From Kalaharituber pfeilii (Eukaryota > Ascomycota > Pezizomycetes > Pezizales > Pezizaceae): DNA of 64,000 bases. The stretch is from contig WHUZ01000135.1 of the NCBI GenBank assembly GCA_015179045.1, positions 1-64,000 on the forward strand. The letters run 5' to 3'. Position numbers and translations under genes: made by a program. The notes under the pieces are model-generated. The model was given only the letters and a program-made list of their open reading frames with translations. It did no database searches and was not told where the DNA came from. Shown in pieces: positions 1-11,850 of the stretch. Each line of letters begins with the position of its first letter. The first letter of the stretch is position 1.

Positions 1-228
1 CTCTGAACCTATCGTTCCCTCACTATGCCCGTGAATCGTTTCCGCTCGCTGCGTGCTCCCTGCCGAGTAGCTGCCCTTCCGGTCCGCCGTATACACCTCC
101 GTAGCCATTCCGACCCGCCGTATTCACACTTCCGGGACGACGCCGGCACCGCCGTTTTCCCCACCGTAGCCGTAACATCCGGAACCCTTCCAGCGCCCAC
201 CGGAGCCGAGCACCTCACGCCCGTAACA
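1..228 (+). repeat. A1 5' LTR, 3' part only
   Basis: Matches the last 228 bp of the LTRs at 4691-5428 and 62487-63224. It ends in CCGTAACA at 228. Differences from the 3' LTR of the same element are nearly all transitions. Confidence 0.92.
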
Positions 229-240
229 TTACACCGCTCC
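229..240 (+). promoter_or_regulatory. Candidate primer binding site of A1
   Basis: The internal region starts with TT and then ACACCGCT (231-238). I see no TGG start typical of tRNA-primed elements. ACACCGCT is the exact reverse complement of AGCGGTGT in the LTR (5177-5184), about 40 bp downstream of its TATA box. This fits Tf1-like self-priming and is an inference. Confidence 0.5.
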
Positions 241-799
241 TCTTTCACCTACCACCCCGCCTCCACAATGTCGGTACCGGAAGGCTCATCCGCTGCCTCC
301 TCTTCCTCAAGGACCTCTCCCCGGAGATGTCGCCAACCTCCGTGACGAGCAAGCGTCTCAAGGTAATGTATCCACCCCTTTCTTTCAGAGCCAGCAAGAA
401 CTGCAAAACACGATAACCCACGTTGCCGAGCTACCGGCAAATATGCGTGATCAAGTATTGCAGCAGCTAGCATTCCAGCCAGCACCGACTCCGCAACGAC
501 GACAGCCAGCGCACCCTCCTTGACCTACCCAGGTCCGAAAGGCTCTTCTCCGAAGCATTCCCTCCGCCAGGTACTGATGGTGCGGTTTCCTCCGCAACCT
601 GCAAATGTTCCCCCACCCGAGTCGGCAAATCGCACGGTGCACCAAAACCTGATCTCGGAGGACCTCCTCCGCTGAGTATTGATAGTATGGGTACTCCTCC
701 TCCTCGTGCCCTACCTTGTGGTTCTTGTCAAGTACGAGACCCTCCACCTTCTCGTTATGTCAGTTGATACCATGGGGCCTTACTCCTCCGTCAGTTGAT

Positions 800-1605
800 G
801 CCATGGGGTATTTCTCTCCTCCTTCGCCTCCTGCGAAAATTCCCCCCTCCAGAAAAGTTTGATAGGGATGAAAAAGAGCTTGACAATTTTCTTCCTGGTC
901 CAACAATGGATCAGGAGTTCGCGAATTACTGCTGACGATGAAACCTCTTGCTCGAAGGGCCATGCCCTCACCTTTTCCGTCAGGAACCCCTCAGCGTTAT
1001 ATGCCACAGCTCTCACCCTACTGTGTATGACCTTCTAGAACTCCTCAGCTATTGCTGAGGCTGCTCAAAACATTCGGACACAAGCAGTAGGGTAGGATGC
1101 AGGATTTCTTAATTGAGATCGATGAGTTCAACGACGTGGCAAAGACCCCTGACCCTGTCCTATTTTCGATATCTCCGCCAGCATTCGGAAGATGTTCGGA
1201 ACCTTCTAGCGGGTCATTTTGATTATCGAAGCAACTAGAACTAATGGAAGTTTCCATTGCCGACGCCCTGAGAAAGTCTGGGGATAAGCACTTCACTCTC
1301 TCCACCACTAAGACAAACATCACCTCCGTCAGCAGCAGCTCTACGATACAGCCACTTCCACCTCTGAAGAACAAGAAGAGCGATGACATACCTGAAAGAA
1401 CTGATTCAGAGAAAAGGCAACCGATGCATCAGGTACAAGATGACATCATGCTGCAAAAAGAAGTGGTGGAAATCCAACCAAAGCCAAAGAAGGAAGACAA
1501 AGGGGAAGTAAAATGCCCCAGAGTCACGAATCCACTCTCTCGACTAGCCCAAAGAAGACGAAGACAGATTCTGGCCACCTCATAGGCCGTCGACGGATCT
1601 GAGAG
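800..1605 (+). pseudogene. A1 gag-like pseudogene
   Basis: The stretch near 812-970 encodes, with stops, a Pro-rich lead followed by K-E-L-D-N-F and a V-Q-x-W-I-R-S motif. This resembles the start of the retrotransposon gag domain of fungal chromoviruses; the same motif is cleaner in A6 at 63322. An open stretch at 1244-1585 (113 codons) follows, Lys/Glu/Pro-rich near its end (PKPKKEDKG). The frame changes at least twice between 800 and 1600. The protein would have been the structural capsid precursor. No zinc knuckle is evident. Bases 241-799 carry Pro/Ser-rich low-complexity sequence that I cannot assign. Confidence 0.7.
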
Positions 1606-2319
1606 GATCACTGAACTGTCTAACTTGGAGTGGATGGGGACCCTGCTCAGCGTGTAGGACTTCCCATCACAGCAACCTCCTCAGTTGCGAGGTAAAATTC
1701 AAAACTGGGAAGATCGTTAGGGCTATTGTGGACCGTGCGGCCCCTGCGCGATTGTTTCTTTGGCAGACTGGGTAAGGAGTTGAAGATGAGGTCACAAGCA
1801 AGACCTGCGATAATCAAGATTCTTGAGAATCTTTCGTTTTCGTTTTTTTCGCTTTCGTTTTCGTTTTCTGGCGTCCCGGTTCCCGAATTCTGTTTCCTCC
1901 GCTTAGGATTATGTGCCTTCTATTGGCATTCCGGGAAAATTTGATAAGGCATTCGTTGATTTTATTTCGCCTTCTGTTCTGAACTCCCGCCAGACGTTTA
2001 AGGAATTTGTTTTCGAATTTGACGCCGAAGTTATGGATATCGACGGATGCATTATTAATTGCGTTCGAGTCAATGGCGTTCCGGGAAAGTCAAAGTCTCT
2101 GTTGACTTTGTTTCATCTTTTGTTTTGAACTCTCATCAAGGGAGTAAGAAATTTGTCTTTGAGTTTGAGCCGAAGCTATGGATATCGGCGATGCATCGTT
2201 GCATATTTGATGTACTCATCGTTGAGTTGCTTTCGGTTTTTCTGATGATCCCCTTGAAGAGGGTGATATTTTGTTGATTGAATCATAGCGAGCACTAGTA
2301 CTCGCAACACGTTAATGTT
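1606..2319 (+). pseudogene. A1 gag-pol spacer, possible protease region
   Basis: This part is collinear with the same segment in A2, A3 and A5. It includes a pyrimidine-rich stretch near 1827-1870 (TTTTCG units) and repeated open blocks with the pattern F-I-S-P-S-V-L-N-S, which might be the eroded end of an aspartic protease. No clear D-S/T-G motif survives, so the assignment is only positional. Confidence 0.4.
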
Positions 2320-3660
2320 TTTTCTGAGGAACAGGTATGCCACTTACCTCCTCACCAAAGCTGGAATCATGCAATTCCTTTCGAGAATTTATATGTGAAG
2401 CCTCCCCATGGTCCAGTGTACCTGGAAAGAAGATGATGCCCTTTAGAGGTATATCATCGAATACCTACCAGCAGGAAAGATACGAAGGTCAAGGTCAAAA
2501 GCAGCTTCACCGATTTTTTTTTGGAAGATAGATGGGTCCCTTCGACCATGTGTTGATTATAAGGCCACTAAACAAACTCACTATTTCGAACAAATACTCG
2601 TTGCCCTTAACGTTGGAACTCCTCAAAGAAGACCCAAAGTGGTAAATGGTTTATCAAACTGGATCTCGATAATGGCAACAACCTCATGCAGATTAAGTCA
2701 GGTGACGAACGGCGGCTGTCAAACACAGCCAATAGCTTATTCGTAGTACCTAGTTATGCTTCTTAGACTCATCAACACACGTGCTTCTTTCGAAGAGATG
2801 ATGGATAAGATCCTCACTTGCATCGATAGAGTTGTTTGGTACCTGGACTCTTAATCTATGAAGGCAAGTCCGAACGAGACCATAAAAGGATAGTGGAAAA
2901 GTGCTTGCCAAGATTGAGCAAACATGAGCCTGCGGTGTGAGTTCCATGTGCACGAAACCATGTTCCTTAGTCATTTTATTGATGGCCTCGAGATTAAGAT
3001 GTACCCGTCCAAACTCTCTACCATTCGCGACTGGCCACAGCCGATTAAAGAAGGTGCAAGCCTTTCTAGGCATTGTAAACTACTGCCACCGATTCATCCT
3101 CAACTACTACTGCTGACTTAATTTACTCCGCTACAACCCGACCGCTTACAAGCCTTGACCAGAGACATACCCTTTATTTAGGGGGGGCAGAGCAGCAAGC
3201 TGCTTTTATGGAACTCCAAGACAAGTTCATCAGTACTCCCATACTGCGACAGTTCAATCGATTCCTGCCAATGATTATGAAACTGACCACTCAGACCAGG
3301 CACTCGCTGGCGTCTTGAGCTTAAGAATGATGTTACCACCCGTCACTCCTGCGAGTACCACTCCCGCATACTGACCCCTGCCTACGACAAGGAGCTACTG
3401 GCAACCTTCGATTGCCTATACAAGAAATGTCTATTGGGAATTAAGTTCACCATCTCCACCATCCACTATATATCATGTACTTTACCACTAACGCCTCAAT
3501 AGCCAGCAAGCTAACTGGAGCTGACTTTCCGAATTCGATTACGTCAGCCCGCAAGCTAACTTTCCGAACTTGATTACGTCAGCCGGTAAGCCAACTGGAG
3601 CTGGATTTCTGAATTCGATTACGTCAGCCTAACGGCAAAGCGGATACTCCATCTCAGACT
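2320..3660 (+). pseudogene. A1 reverse transcriptase / RNase H pseudogene
   Basis: Reading across frames gives F-S-E-E-Q near 2320, then Y-L-P-A-G-K-I and S-K-A-A-S-P near 2460-2515, then D-G-S-L-R-P-C-V-D-Y near 2530-2565 and K-L-D-L-D-N-G near 2655-2680. These are the early blocks of a gypsy reverse transcriptase. A-F-M-E-L-Q-D-K-F near 3200-3230 is the RT/RNase H connection. The catalytic DD box is not recognisable. Three near-identical ATTACGTCAGCC blocks at 3538-3630 are a local tandem triplication at the end of RNase H. The pseudogene is broken by frameshifts and stops. Confidence 0.8.
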
Positions 3661-3834
3661 GGTGAAGTGGAAGATGTATGGACTGATATTCCTGAAGTTA
3701 ATGGTAACAAATAGGTGAGGAACGATAACGGGCTAGGTACCCGAACCATATTCGAGTGATAAGGATGATGCCACAACAGCAACGTGGCTCGACACTGGGG
3801 TGTGCATCGGACTCCTCTCTTAGAACTTCTACTA

Positions 3835-4345
3835 GGACGGCTGAAAAGACTTATGCCAATGCCTACTAGTAGGAAGCCTTGAGGAGATAGCTATAGACTT
3901 TGTTGGAGAACTACTAAAGGCTTTAACGCTATTTCAGTTGTCACAAACCGGTTCACTGAAATACAGCGCTGTACTATACACCAGTAAAAAATACTTTTGA
4001 CAACTCGAGACGTTGCCAATGCCTTCAATGACGTCCTCAGGCAATTTGGTCTACCCGCCACATCACCTCTGAATATGGACCACAATTCGCCTCAGCCCTT
4101 CGATAAGACATTACAGAACTCCAACTCTGTACCACTTACCACCCTCAGACCGACAGAGTCTCTGACGCGCAACGTTTGGTATTACACAGAGTATGTAATA
4201 TAGACTTCCAAATAGTATCTCTACATCTTCTATGACCGAACTATAGCAGAGATGATGAGATTTGGGAAACGGTTGAGAATCTTTGTAGATCGTTGGAATC
4301 TGTCAAAGAGTTCTACGATTAACATCCAAGGAAGCCTTCGGGACC
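3835..4345 (+). pseudogene. A1 integrase and chromodomain remnant
   Basis: I-D-F-V-G-E-L-L near 3895-3915 is the first catalytic-Asp region of a gypsy integrase. The open stretch 3997-4203 continues the catalytic core. E-N-L-C-R-S-L-E-S-V-K-E-F-Y near 4270-4320 matches the C-terminal helix of the chromodomains seen in E1, E2 and H. Compared with A2 (21038-21118), about 85 bp coding the integrase zinc-binding region is missing at AAAAGAC/TTATGCC near 3850, so the enzyme could not have worked even without the stops. Confidence 0.75.
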
Positions 4346-4690
4346 CTACGGTCCAATAAAGCATTGCTAGGTCATGGGACAGGGCATCTCACACAAATGG
4401 GAATTCTGTGCGGCCATGCTACTCGGATGGTTCATTAACGTGAGTACCTTTTCCTTACGAAGACTTTTTCCCACTGGGTTTTGTCTTCGGGAAGGTTTTT
4501 AACGGCTCACTGATGATGAGTGAAAGACACACCAGTCTCACCATCGGCCACGGGCAACTGCAGTTCAGCTCGTATATTACTTCACGTATAAGGTATGCCG
4601 ATAGCTAAAGTATGAGACCCACAATGCTAATTAGTTCGGTTTTCTGTTGGTAATTGTTACTCGGGACGAGTACCCTAAATGGGGGAGTAA
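4346..4690 (+). other. A1 3' untranslated region with polypurine tract
   Basis: No coding signal is seen. The segment ends in AATGGGGGAGTAA directly before the 3' LTR, the expected place for the plus-strand primer. The same position in H has AAGGGGAG and in E1 has ACGGAGGG. Confidence 0.7.
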
Positions 4691-5428
4691 TGTTACAGCT
4701 AAGGTGGAAGCTTGCCTACCACTGTGGCAAGGGGCAAGGGTTCTACTACTAATTAGCTGCCATAGCTAAAGGTGAAGACTTACCCACCAAGGGGAAAACG
4801 CTGACCCTACAATCGAACATAAGACCAACGCTGATTGACTGGACTGATCACCCATTAGGCTTGGCTATTGATTCTCGCATCATTTCGATAGGGCAGTACT
4901 ACGGAAGGGTATGTCATCCGGAATGCAGCTTGATGCATACACTCGAGTTACAGAAACTTTATTTATATACGCACATGCATTAGTACATTCATTATCTTTG
5001 TCTCGTACTATTTTTGCATGTTTTCGTTACGTATGCCTATTACCACAGTATTGGCATTGATAAGGAATCACCGCATTGCTAGCCAATTATTCATTTGTTA
5101 ACTACTTATGTATAGCTGCGCTGAAGTCTATATAAGCGCTGGCTGGCGATAGTATAGTTAGAAGAATCAAGACACAAGCGGTGTCCTAAGTTTCTCTATA
5201 ACTCTGAACCTATCGTTCCCTTACTATGCCCGTGAATCGCTCCGCTCCGCTGCGTGCTCCCCGCCGAGTAGCTGCCCTTCTAGTCTGCCGTATATACTTC
5301 TGTAGCCATTCCAACCTGCCATATTCACACTTCCGAGACGATGCCAGCACCGCCGTTTTCCCCACTGTAGCTGTAATATCTGGTTCCTTCCAGCGCCCAC
5401 CGGAGCCGAGCACCTCACGCCCGTAACA
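4691..5428 (+). repeat. A1 3' LTR (738 bp)
   Basis: Starts TGTTACAGCTAAGG and ends CCGTAACA, with inverted termini. The length equals that of the A6 5' LTR. A TATA box lies at 5129-5136 and the candidate self-primer AGCGGTGT at 5177-5184. Confidence 0.95.
5129..5136 (+). promoter_or_regulatory. LTR TATA box (TATATAAG)
   Basis: Conserved in the A LTRs (62925-62932 in A6) and, as TATATAAAT, in the E LTRs (13279). A block ending in the AGCGGTGT sequence follows about 48 bp downstream in both families, which suggests conserved promoter and RNA 5'-end architecture. Confidence 0.6.
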
Positions 5429-6625
5429 ATGCAGGTACTGATAAACTTGTCTTGAAGTTCTATAAAAGTAGCTTGCTGCTCTATCTATCCTCAATAAAGG
5501 ATATGTTTTCTAGTTAAGACTTATAAGTAGTTGGGTTATAGTGAAATAAAATTAAGTTAGTAGTAGTAGTTGAGAATGAATCAGTGGTAGTAGTTTGTAA
5601 GCCTAGGAGGCTTGCACCTTTTTTATTAGCTATAGCTAGTTACAAATAGTAGAGAGTTTGGATAGGTATATCTTAATCTTGAACCTATTAATAAAATAAT
5701 TAAGGAATATAGTTTTATGTATATGAAACTTACACTGCAGGCCTATATTTATTCAATCTTAGCAAGTACTTTTTTACTATCCTTTTATGGTCTCATTTGG
5801 AGTTATTTTTATAGATTAAGAGTCTAGATACTAAAGAACTCTACTGATGCAAGAGGAGATCTCATCTATTATCTCGACAAAGTAGTTAGATATGTTGATA
5901 AGTTTGAGAGATATGATTGCATACTTCGAATAAACTATTGGCTATCTTTGATAGCTACTATTTATTACCTGCCTTAATTCATATAAGGTTGTTGCTATTA
6001 TTGAGATTGAGTTTAGTAATCTATTTATCAGTTTGAGTCTTTTTTGAAAAGTTCTAATATTAAGAGCAATAGGTATTTATTCAAAATAGTAAATTTACTT
6101 AATGCCTTATAGTTAATACATAGTCAGAGGAACCTATCTTTCTTATGAAAAAAAGTTAGTAGAGCTGCTTTTGACCTTAACCTTCATATCTTTCCTGCTA
6201 ATAGGTATTCAATAATATACTTTAAAAGAGCTTTATCTTCTTTCTAGATATACTAGACTATGAGAAGACTTTGCATTTAGATTTTAAAAGAGATTTCATA
6301 ATTTTAGCTTTAGTAAGAAGGTAAGCAGTATACCTGTTCCTCAGAAAAAAATATTAATATGTTATGAGTACTAGTACTTATGTGCATTAATCAATAGAAT
6401 ATTACTCTCTTGTAGGGTATTATTAGAAAAAATAGAAAGTAACTCAATATAAGTCTATTAAACATATTATACTTCCAAATACTATTGACTTGAGTATAAT
6501 CAATAATGCATCTGCTAATATCTATAACTTTGACATCAAAATCAAAAATAGATTCTTTAAATATCTAGTAGAAGTTTAGAATAGAAGGTAAAATAAAATC
6601 TATAAATACCTTATTAGATTTTCCC
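5429..6625 (-). mobile_element. A3, pol part: heavily mutated reverse-strand chromovirus fragment
   Basis: The reverse complement is collinear with A1 from about 1930 to 3245: gag-pol spacer (6625-6320), then RT and the RT/RNase H connection (6320-5429). Coding frames are erased by stops and the sequence is very AT-rich. It is interrupted on the left by A1 and on the right by A2. The rest of the same copy resumes at 23215 after A2. Confidence 0.85.
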
Positions 6626-6856
6626 TGTTACAGCTACAGTAAGACTTGCCTATATTAGGAAACACTTATTCTGAATTATTACATAAGACTAATACTAATA
6701 GACTAGACTGATTACCTATTAGGCTTAGTAGTAGATTCATTTATTTATCAAATAAGGTAGTACTAAGGAAGTATATATCGAACATTTTTGATATAATCTC
6801 TGAGTTTATAATACACTCATCTTATTTAAAAGCTAATATATGCACACATGCACTCC
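6626..6856 (+). repeat. A2 5' LTR, internally deleted
   Basis: Starts TGTTACAGCTACAG at 6626. After about 230 bp of LTR-like sequence it jumps straight into the internal region matching A1 near 680, so the LTR 3' half and primer site are deleted. Confidence 0.8.
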
Positions 6857-7935
6857 TTTAGCAGGTACTGATAGTATAGGTATTCCTCCACCTTATACTC
6901 CACCTTATAGTTCTTATTAAGTACAAGATCCTATGCCTCTTTATTTTCCCTACAAATCAAGTACTACTATAGGGCCTTTTTTTCCTTCTTCTTTGCCTCC
7001 CCATTATCTCTATGAGTTAGTTATTGATATAAAACCTCTTTCCTTCTTATATAACTCCTTGCAGCTCCTACCGAGCCCGAGATCTAATGCCTCCTCCTTC
7101 TCTGTCAGTTGATATTATAAGGGCTCCTTCGAATTCTATAAAAGTTCTTTCCTCCAGATAAGTTTGATAGGGATATAAAAGAGTTTGATAACTTTCTGTA
7201 CCTGGTCTAATAATAGATTAGGAGCTCAAGGAGTATAGATATTAATAAATACATTGATATATTTATCTCTCACTTAAAGAGTTTTGCTCTTACCTTTTCT
7301 GTCAGAACCTTTTAGTATTATATACCATAGGTCTAACTCTACTACATATATCCTTCCAGAACTCCTCAGCTATTGCTGAGGCTGCTCAAAACATTCTAAT
7401 GCACAAATAGTGAGGTAGATTGCAGGATTTCTGAATTGAGATTGACAACTTCAATATGGTAAAGATTCTTAATTCCATTCTCATGTCCTATATTTTTGTC
7501 AGTATTTGGAAGATATCTGAAACTTTCTAGCTAGTTATTCTGAGTATTGAAGCTACTGGAACCAATAGAAGTTTCCATTGCTAATGCTCTAGACAGCCTG
7601 AGAATAAGTACTTTACTCCCTCTACTACTATGACAAATATCACCTCTAGCAGCAACTCTATAATACAGCTACTTCTACCTCCGAAGAATAAAAAGAATAA
7701 TAATATACTTGAAGAACTGACTCGAGAGTAGAAGAAAGGCAACTATTGTACCAAGTATAGTAAGAGTAGCCATAGGGTTACTGCATGCTAGAAAAGAAGT
7801 GGTTGAACTATAGAGAATGGAAGAAGTAGTAGAGACCCAACTGAAGCCAAAGATAGAAGATAAAGGGGAAGTAAAACACTCTGAAGTCATAAATCTGCTC
7901 TTTCAACCTAGCCCAAAAGAAGATGAAGAGAGACT
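6857..7935 (+). pseudogene. A2 gag pseudogene
   Basis: Collinear with A1 from about 680 to 1600. The K-F-D block and D-N-F can still be read near 7160-7195. The Lys/Glu-rich tail lies at 7830-7880. It is full of stops. Bases 7936-8619 match the A1 gag-pol spacer. Confidence 0.7.
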
Positions 7936-8619
7936 CTGACCACCTCATAGGCCCCTAACAGATCTGAAAGGATCACTAAACTGTTAACCTTGGAGTACAT
8001 GGGGACTCTGCTCAGTATATAGGACTCCCTATTACAGTTACCTCCTCAGTTACAAGGTAAAATTCAAAACTGGAAAGATTATTAGGGCTATTGTAAACTA
8101 TGCAGCCTCTGTACTAATTATGCTTTGATATTGGGTTTGAGCCTATGATTTAGACCTGTGATAATCAAGCAAGATAATAATTTTTATAAATACTTCATTT
8201 TTATTTTTATTTTCATTGTCTGACATCCCAGTTTCTAATTCTGTTTCTTCTACCTTAGATTTTATATATCCTATTAGTATTCTAAGAAAGTCTAATAAGA
8301 TCTCTATTAATTTTATTTCATCTTTTATTTTGAACTCACATTAATAGAGTACGAAATTTGTCTTTGATTTTAAGCCAAAGCTATAGATATTAGTGAATAT
8401 ATTATTGGTTTGTCCTGGTTAATGACTTTTTGATTAATTGTATTAATAGTATTTTAAAGTATAGTATATTTTCTAGTTCTTGTACTTATATTAATTTGCT
8501 TTCTATTTTTTTTGATAATATGAATACTTTCGAGGAGGATAATATTTTGTTGATTGATGTATGTGAGTACTACTTATAATACTCTAATATTTTTTGCTAA
8601 ACAAGTATGCTACTTACCC

Positions 8620-10152
8620 CCTCACTAGAGTTAAGATCATAAAATCTATTTTAAGAACCTAAATATAAAGCTTTTCTATAGTCCAGTATACCTGGGAAGA
8701 AGATGAGGCTCTTTAAAGATATATTGATAAATACCTACCAATAGGAAAGATATGAAGGTTAAGGTTGAAAAGCAGCTTCATAAATTTTTTTTTTTAGAAA
8801 AAAGATTAGTTCTTTTAACTATACATTGATTATAGGGTACTAAACAAATTTACCATTCCAAACAAATACTCTTTGGCCTTAATGTCAGAACTCTTAAAGA
8901 GACCTAAGGTAGTGACAAATGAAAGACAGCTATCAAAATATATCTAAAGGCCTATTCAAAGTATATAGTTATCTCTTTTAGATTTATTAGTATACTGTCT
9001 TCCTTTTAGGCAGTGATAGGTAAGATTCTTACTAGCATCAATGGAGTTGGTTGGTACCTGAGCGATATTTTAACTTATGAAGGTAAAATCAAATGAGACC
9101 ATAAAAGGATAAGTAGAAGAAGTGCTTACTAAAGTTGAGTAAATATAGAGTTGTAGTCAAGCTGGCTAGGTACGAGTACTATATGTATAAAACTAAGTTC
9201 CTTAGTCATTTTATTAATAGCTTTGAGATTAAAATAGACTCAGCCAAATATTCTAACTAGCTATAGCTAAAGAAGAAAGCTTTGTAGGCTTGGCAAACAA
9301 CTACTATTGATTCTTTCTCAATTATTACTACTAATTCATTCTCAACTACTATTACTAACTCATTACTATCTACTACTGTTGATTTACTTTGAATTATTCT
9401 ACTATAATCTGACTTCTTATAAGCCTTGACTGGAAACATACCCTTTATTTAGGGGATGTAAAGCAGTTAGCTACTTTAATAGAAAAGCAAGTTTATGAGT
9501 GCTCTCAGACTATGATAGTTCAATCGATCTCTACCTACAATTGTGAAACTGGCTACTCAGACTAGGTATCTTGAGCCTGAAAATGATGTTACTGAAAGTA
9601 TAATCCTTTACCCATATAAGGACTGCTCCTAAATACTGACCTCTATCAAATAAAAGTACTCTATCTATGATAATGAACTACTAACAATCTTGGATTGCTT
9701 GTACAAGAAATGGCTATTAGAATTTAAGTTTACTGTTCTTACTAACTACTACGTACTATAGTACCTTATCACCAAACAACATCTCAATAGCTGGCAATCC
9801 AACTAGAATTAGAAACTTTCTAAATTCAATTATGTTAGCCTAATAGCAAAGCCAATGCCTTCTCACAATGAACTGGCAATGCTATCTATAATAGCATAGA
9901 ATAACTATGCAAGAATAGGTAATGCTAATTGACAAAGAGGCAGGTGAAGTAGAAGACGTATAGACTAATATCTTTAAAGTTAACTATGATGAATAGGTAA
10001 GGAAAGATAATAGGTCTTATAGTACTCAAAAGATATTAACTAGAAGTATTATAACAATAACAATGCTATAGCAGTAATGTGGCTTAATACTGGAGTATGC
10101 ATCAAATACAGAAACTCCTCTCTCAGAACTTCTACTAGCACAGTTGGAAAGA
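8620..10152 (+). pseudogene. A2 reverse transcriptase / RNase H pseudogene
   Basis: Aligns with A1 from 2335 to 3845. The eroded Y-L-P-x-G-K block is near 8735-8755, followed by a poly(T) expansion at 8787-8796, and the RNase H region lies at 9430-9900. The short Thr/Ser-type repeat ACTACTATTACTAACTC near 9300-9370 is local. The sequence stops at the D0 insertion, before the integrase zinc-binding region. Confidence 0.75.
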
Positions 10153-10689
10153 CATTAACAAAAAATGGGTCACATGACAACGTAGTATCCAGTGCCATAA
10201 CGCACAGTTTGTACTCTGAGCACCCTAAGCACCCCATGCATTCCTGACCTCATTACCTCACGACGGTCACACCCTGCGCTTTCTGGCCTTCTAACTTTTG
10301 CTACTCTCACGCTTCATAAAATCGGTTTCTTACCTTAGTATGCCTCTGGCATTACAAAACCTAGTTTTACACCCTCAGCATATATAATGCAAGTAATCCT
10401 GCTGCTGATGCCGCGATATGCTTAAGTCCTCTATTGCATCCATAACGCAAGTAATCCTACCACTGGCATCCTAACATGCTCAATGTGCTCAAAATGTCCT
10501 TCATTTTATATGCACACTCAATATGCTTTTTTTTTTTTTTTCAATGCTCGCATGCTGCCCGATGGGCTATGACGGGAGTCTTTATTAATGAAGGAATAAA
10601 TACCAATAAAACTAATACAACTATCAACCTAAATACATGTGGTACCTATGGACTCCTCTATAATACGGATGGCACCCAGTATGATCTCC

Positions 10690-10960
10690 TACTTCTATCC
10701 CCTCTCTGACTCATACTGGACCGACTTGTACTACCGTCCACTAAGCCTTACCTTCTCGACATCCATCTCTCTTCCTAGATAAATTACTACTGAACTAGTT
10801 TTCTTGCCTTCCTCCTCCAGCACATTCCTCTTCCTTAGCTAGCGAATCCCCCTCATCTTCCCTACCTCCTTGTTCGTGGCTTCCAACTACTGTTTGACCT
10901 TCTCAGGTCCTTCCTCAATGTGATGCTATGTATCACAATACCAGCTTTCCCCCTAGTATT
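10690..10960 (-). pseudogene. D0 ORF1-type piece 'a' (LINE-derived), reverse
   Basis: The minus strand reads, with stops, the block K-T-S-S-V-V-I-Y-L-G-R-E seen cleanly in D3 (35993-36190), ending shortly before a poly(T) tract (10527-10541) that marks a reversed 3' poly(A) tail. It resembles the RNA-binding domain of fungal Tad-type LINE ORF1 proteins. Homologous pieces lie at 27690-27955 (D1), 34270-34525 on plus (D2), 48828-49080 on plus (D4) and 57005-57540 (D5, interrupted). Confidence 0.55.
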
Positions 10961-11175
10961 AGCATTGGGTGTGGTTGGTAGAGAGGTGGTAGTGGTGAGG
11001 CCCTTCTGAGTATTTTCCCTATGGCGCCAATAAGCTTTTTCCTAGGTCAGAAGCTTAGCTCTTCTCTTTAGGCTGTTGGTGGGTTTGGGTGGCGGGGTGG
11101 GAGTTTTTGATGGCAGTGGTGCTCTAACCCCCCACAGAGTAAGACTACAGAGACCTTGCGGCCTCCTGACAAAAA

Positions 11176-11448
11176 CCGAAGCCCTCAGAAAAATTTACGA
11201 TATCATCGTATACAGAATAGCATTGAGAAAGGATTTGGGAAATGTACGATGATGGCTGGTGACAGTAAATAAAGACCTAAAAAAGATTGTTAAGATCCAA
11301 TGGCTTAGGAAGAAGGTAACACTAATCAGAGAGGGCAAGAAGGTCAGCTCCATGCTTGTATACTTGGAGGATTATACAGACACAGACAGGGTGCGACTTA
11401 GAGGAAGATAGCTTAAGGTAAGCCAGTACAAAGCCGAGAGAGGACAGA
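11176..11448 (+). pseudogene. D0 ORF1-type piece 'b' with AATAAA and poly(A)
   Basis: Encodes I-I-V-Y-R-I-A-L-R-K-D-L-G, then W-L-R-K-K and K-K-V-S-S-M-L-V-Y-L, ending in a stop after E-R-G-Q-R. It has the same layout as piece a, so it is a diverged relative of the same domain. The 3' region holds AATAAACTC near 11548, a GCC/GGC tail motif and poly(A) at about 11588-11603. Copies: 28200-28460 (D1), 33755-34020 minus (D2), 36490-36750 (D3), 48295-48570 minus (D4); it is deleted from D5. Confidence 0.55.
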
Positions 11449-11603
11449 GATAGACACGACTGCTGAGCGTATCCCCTACAGTACAGTGAGAACCATGGAC
11501 CTCATGTATTTAAGTTTTAGCTTAGTCTTTCTTTTTTTCTAATAAACTCTCGTCATAGTCCATAGAGCGGCACGCAAGTATTGATATTAAAAAAAAAAAA
11601 AAA

Positions 11604-11850
11604 TGGTGGTAGTACTGATGCTGATGGTTCCAGTAGCGGTAATAGTGTCGGCATTGGTGGTGCTCCCATAGATAATATGATCTTTTTGACCTCTTCATCG
11701 CTGAGTTGGCGCTTGATCTCGTATATCTAGTTGGAAGTTGGAGCCTTCCTCTTTCTTTTCTTTGTGCTGGGACCGGCTGGTATCTGTGGCAGTAGTAGTG
11801 GTAGTAGTAGTGCTAGACTCAACGGCTCCGTGTGAACCACCATAATTGGG
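11604..11850 (-). pseudogene. D0 ORF1-type piece 'c', reverse, Pro-rich then Lys/Arg-rich
   Basis: The minus strand encodes a Pro-rich segment followed by K-K-R-K-x-K-A-P-T and Q-L-S-D-E-E. The longest open version is 28529-28867 minus in D1, and 33371-33691 plus in D2. It looks like the variable N-terminal part of a LINE ORF1, but the assignment rests on its position next to pieces a and b. Other copies: 36898-37085 (D3), 47935-48165 plus (D4), 57695-57945 (D5). Confidence 0.4.

Larger units (their letters stand above)
1..5428 (+). mobile_element. A1: Ty3/gypsy chromovirus, degenerate, 5' LTR cut by window edge
   Basis: Copy of family A. The order seen is the end of the 5' LTR (1-228), gag, an RT/RNase H relic, an integrase/chromodomain relic, a purine tract and a complete 3' LTR (4691-5428). 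It is GC-richer than its surroundings, so it looks younger than A2, A3 and A5, yet it carries frameshifts, stops and deletions throughout and cannot be active. It is inserted in the RNase H region of reverse-strand copy A3, whose sequence continues directly at 5429. The expected 5-bp target duplication on the right would be ATGCA (5429-5433); the left side lies outside the window, so this is unconfirmed. Confidence 0.9.
6626..10152 (+). mobile_element. A2, left part (5' LTR remnant, gag, RT/RNase H)
   Basis: Family A copy inserted into A3. The 5-bp target duplication TTCCC is exact at 6621-6625 and 23210-23214. The left part runs to the integrase start, where D0 has inserted. It is strongly AT-shifted relative to A1, with many TAG and TAA stops in all pol blocks. 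Confidence 0.92.

Noticed and set aside
25..345. 106-codon plus frame in the A1 LTR and the matching minus-strand frames at 9-248, 5210-5494 and 63017-63244
   Set aside because: They lie within LTR sequence, cross the LTR border, and are GC-rich chance frames shared by LTR copies.
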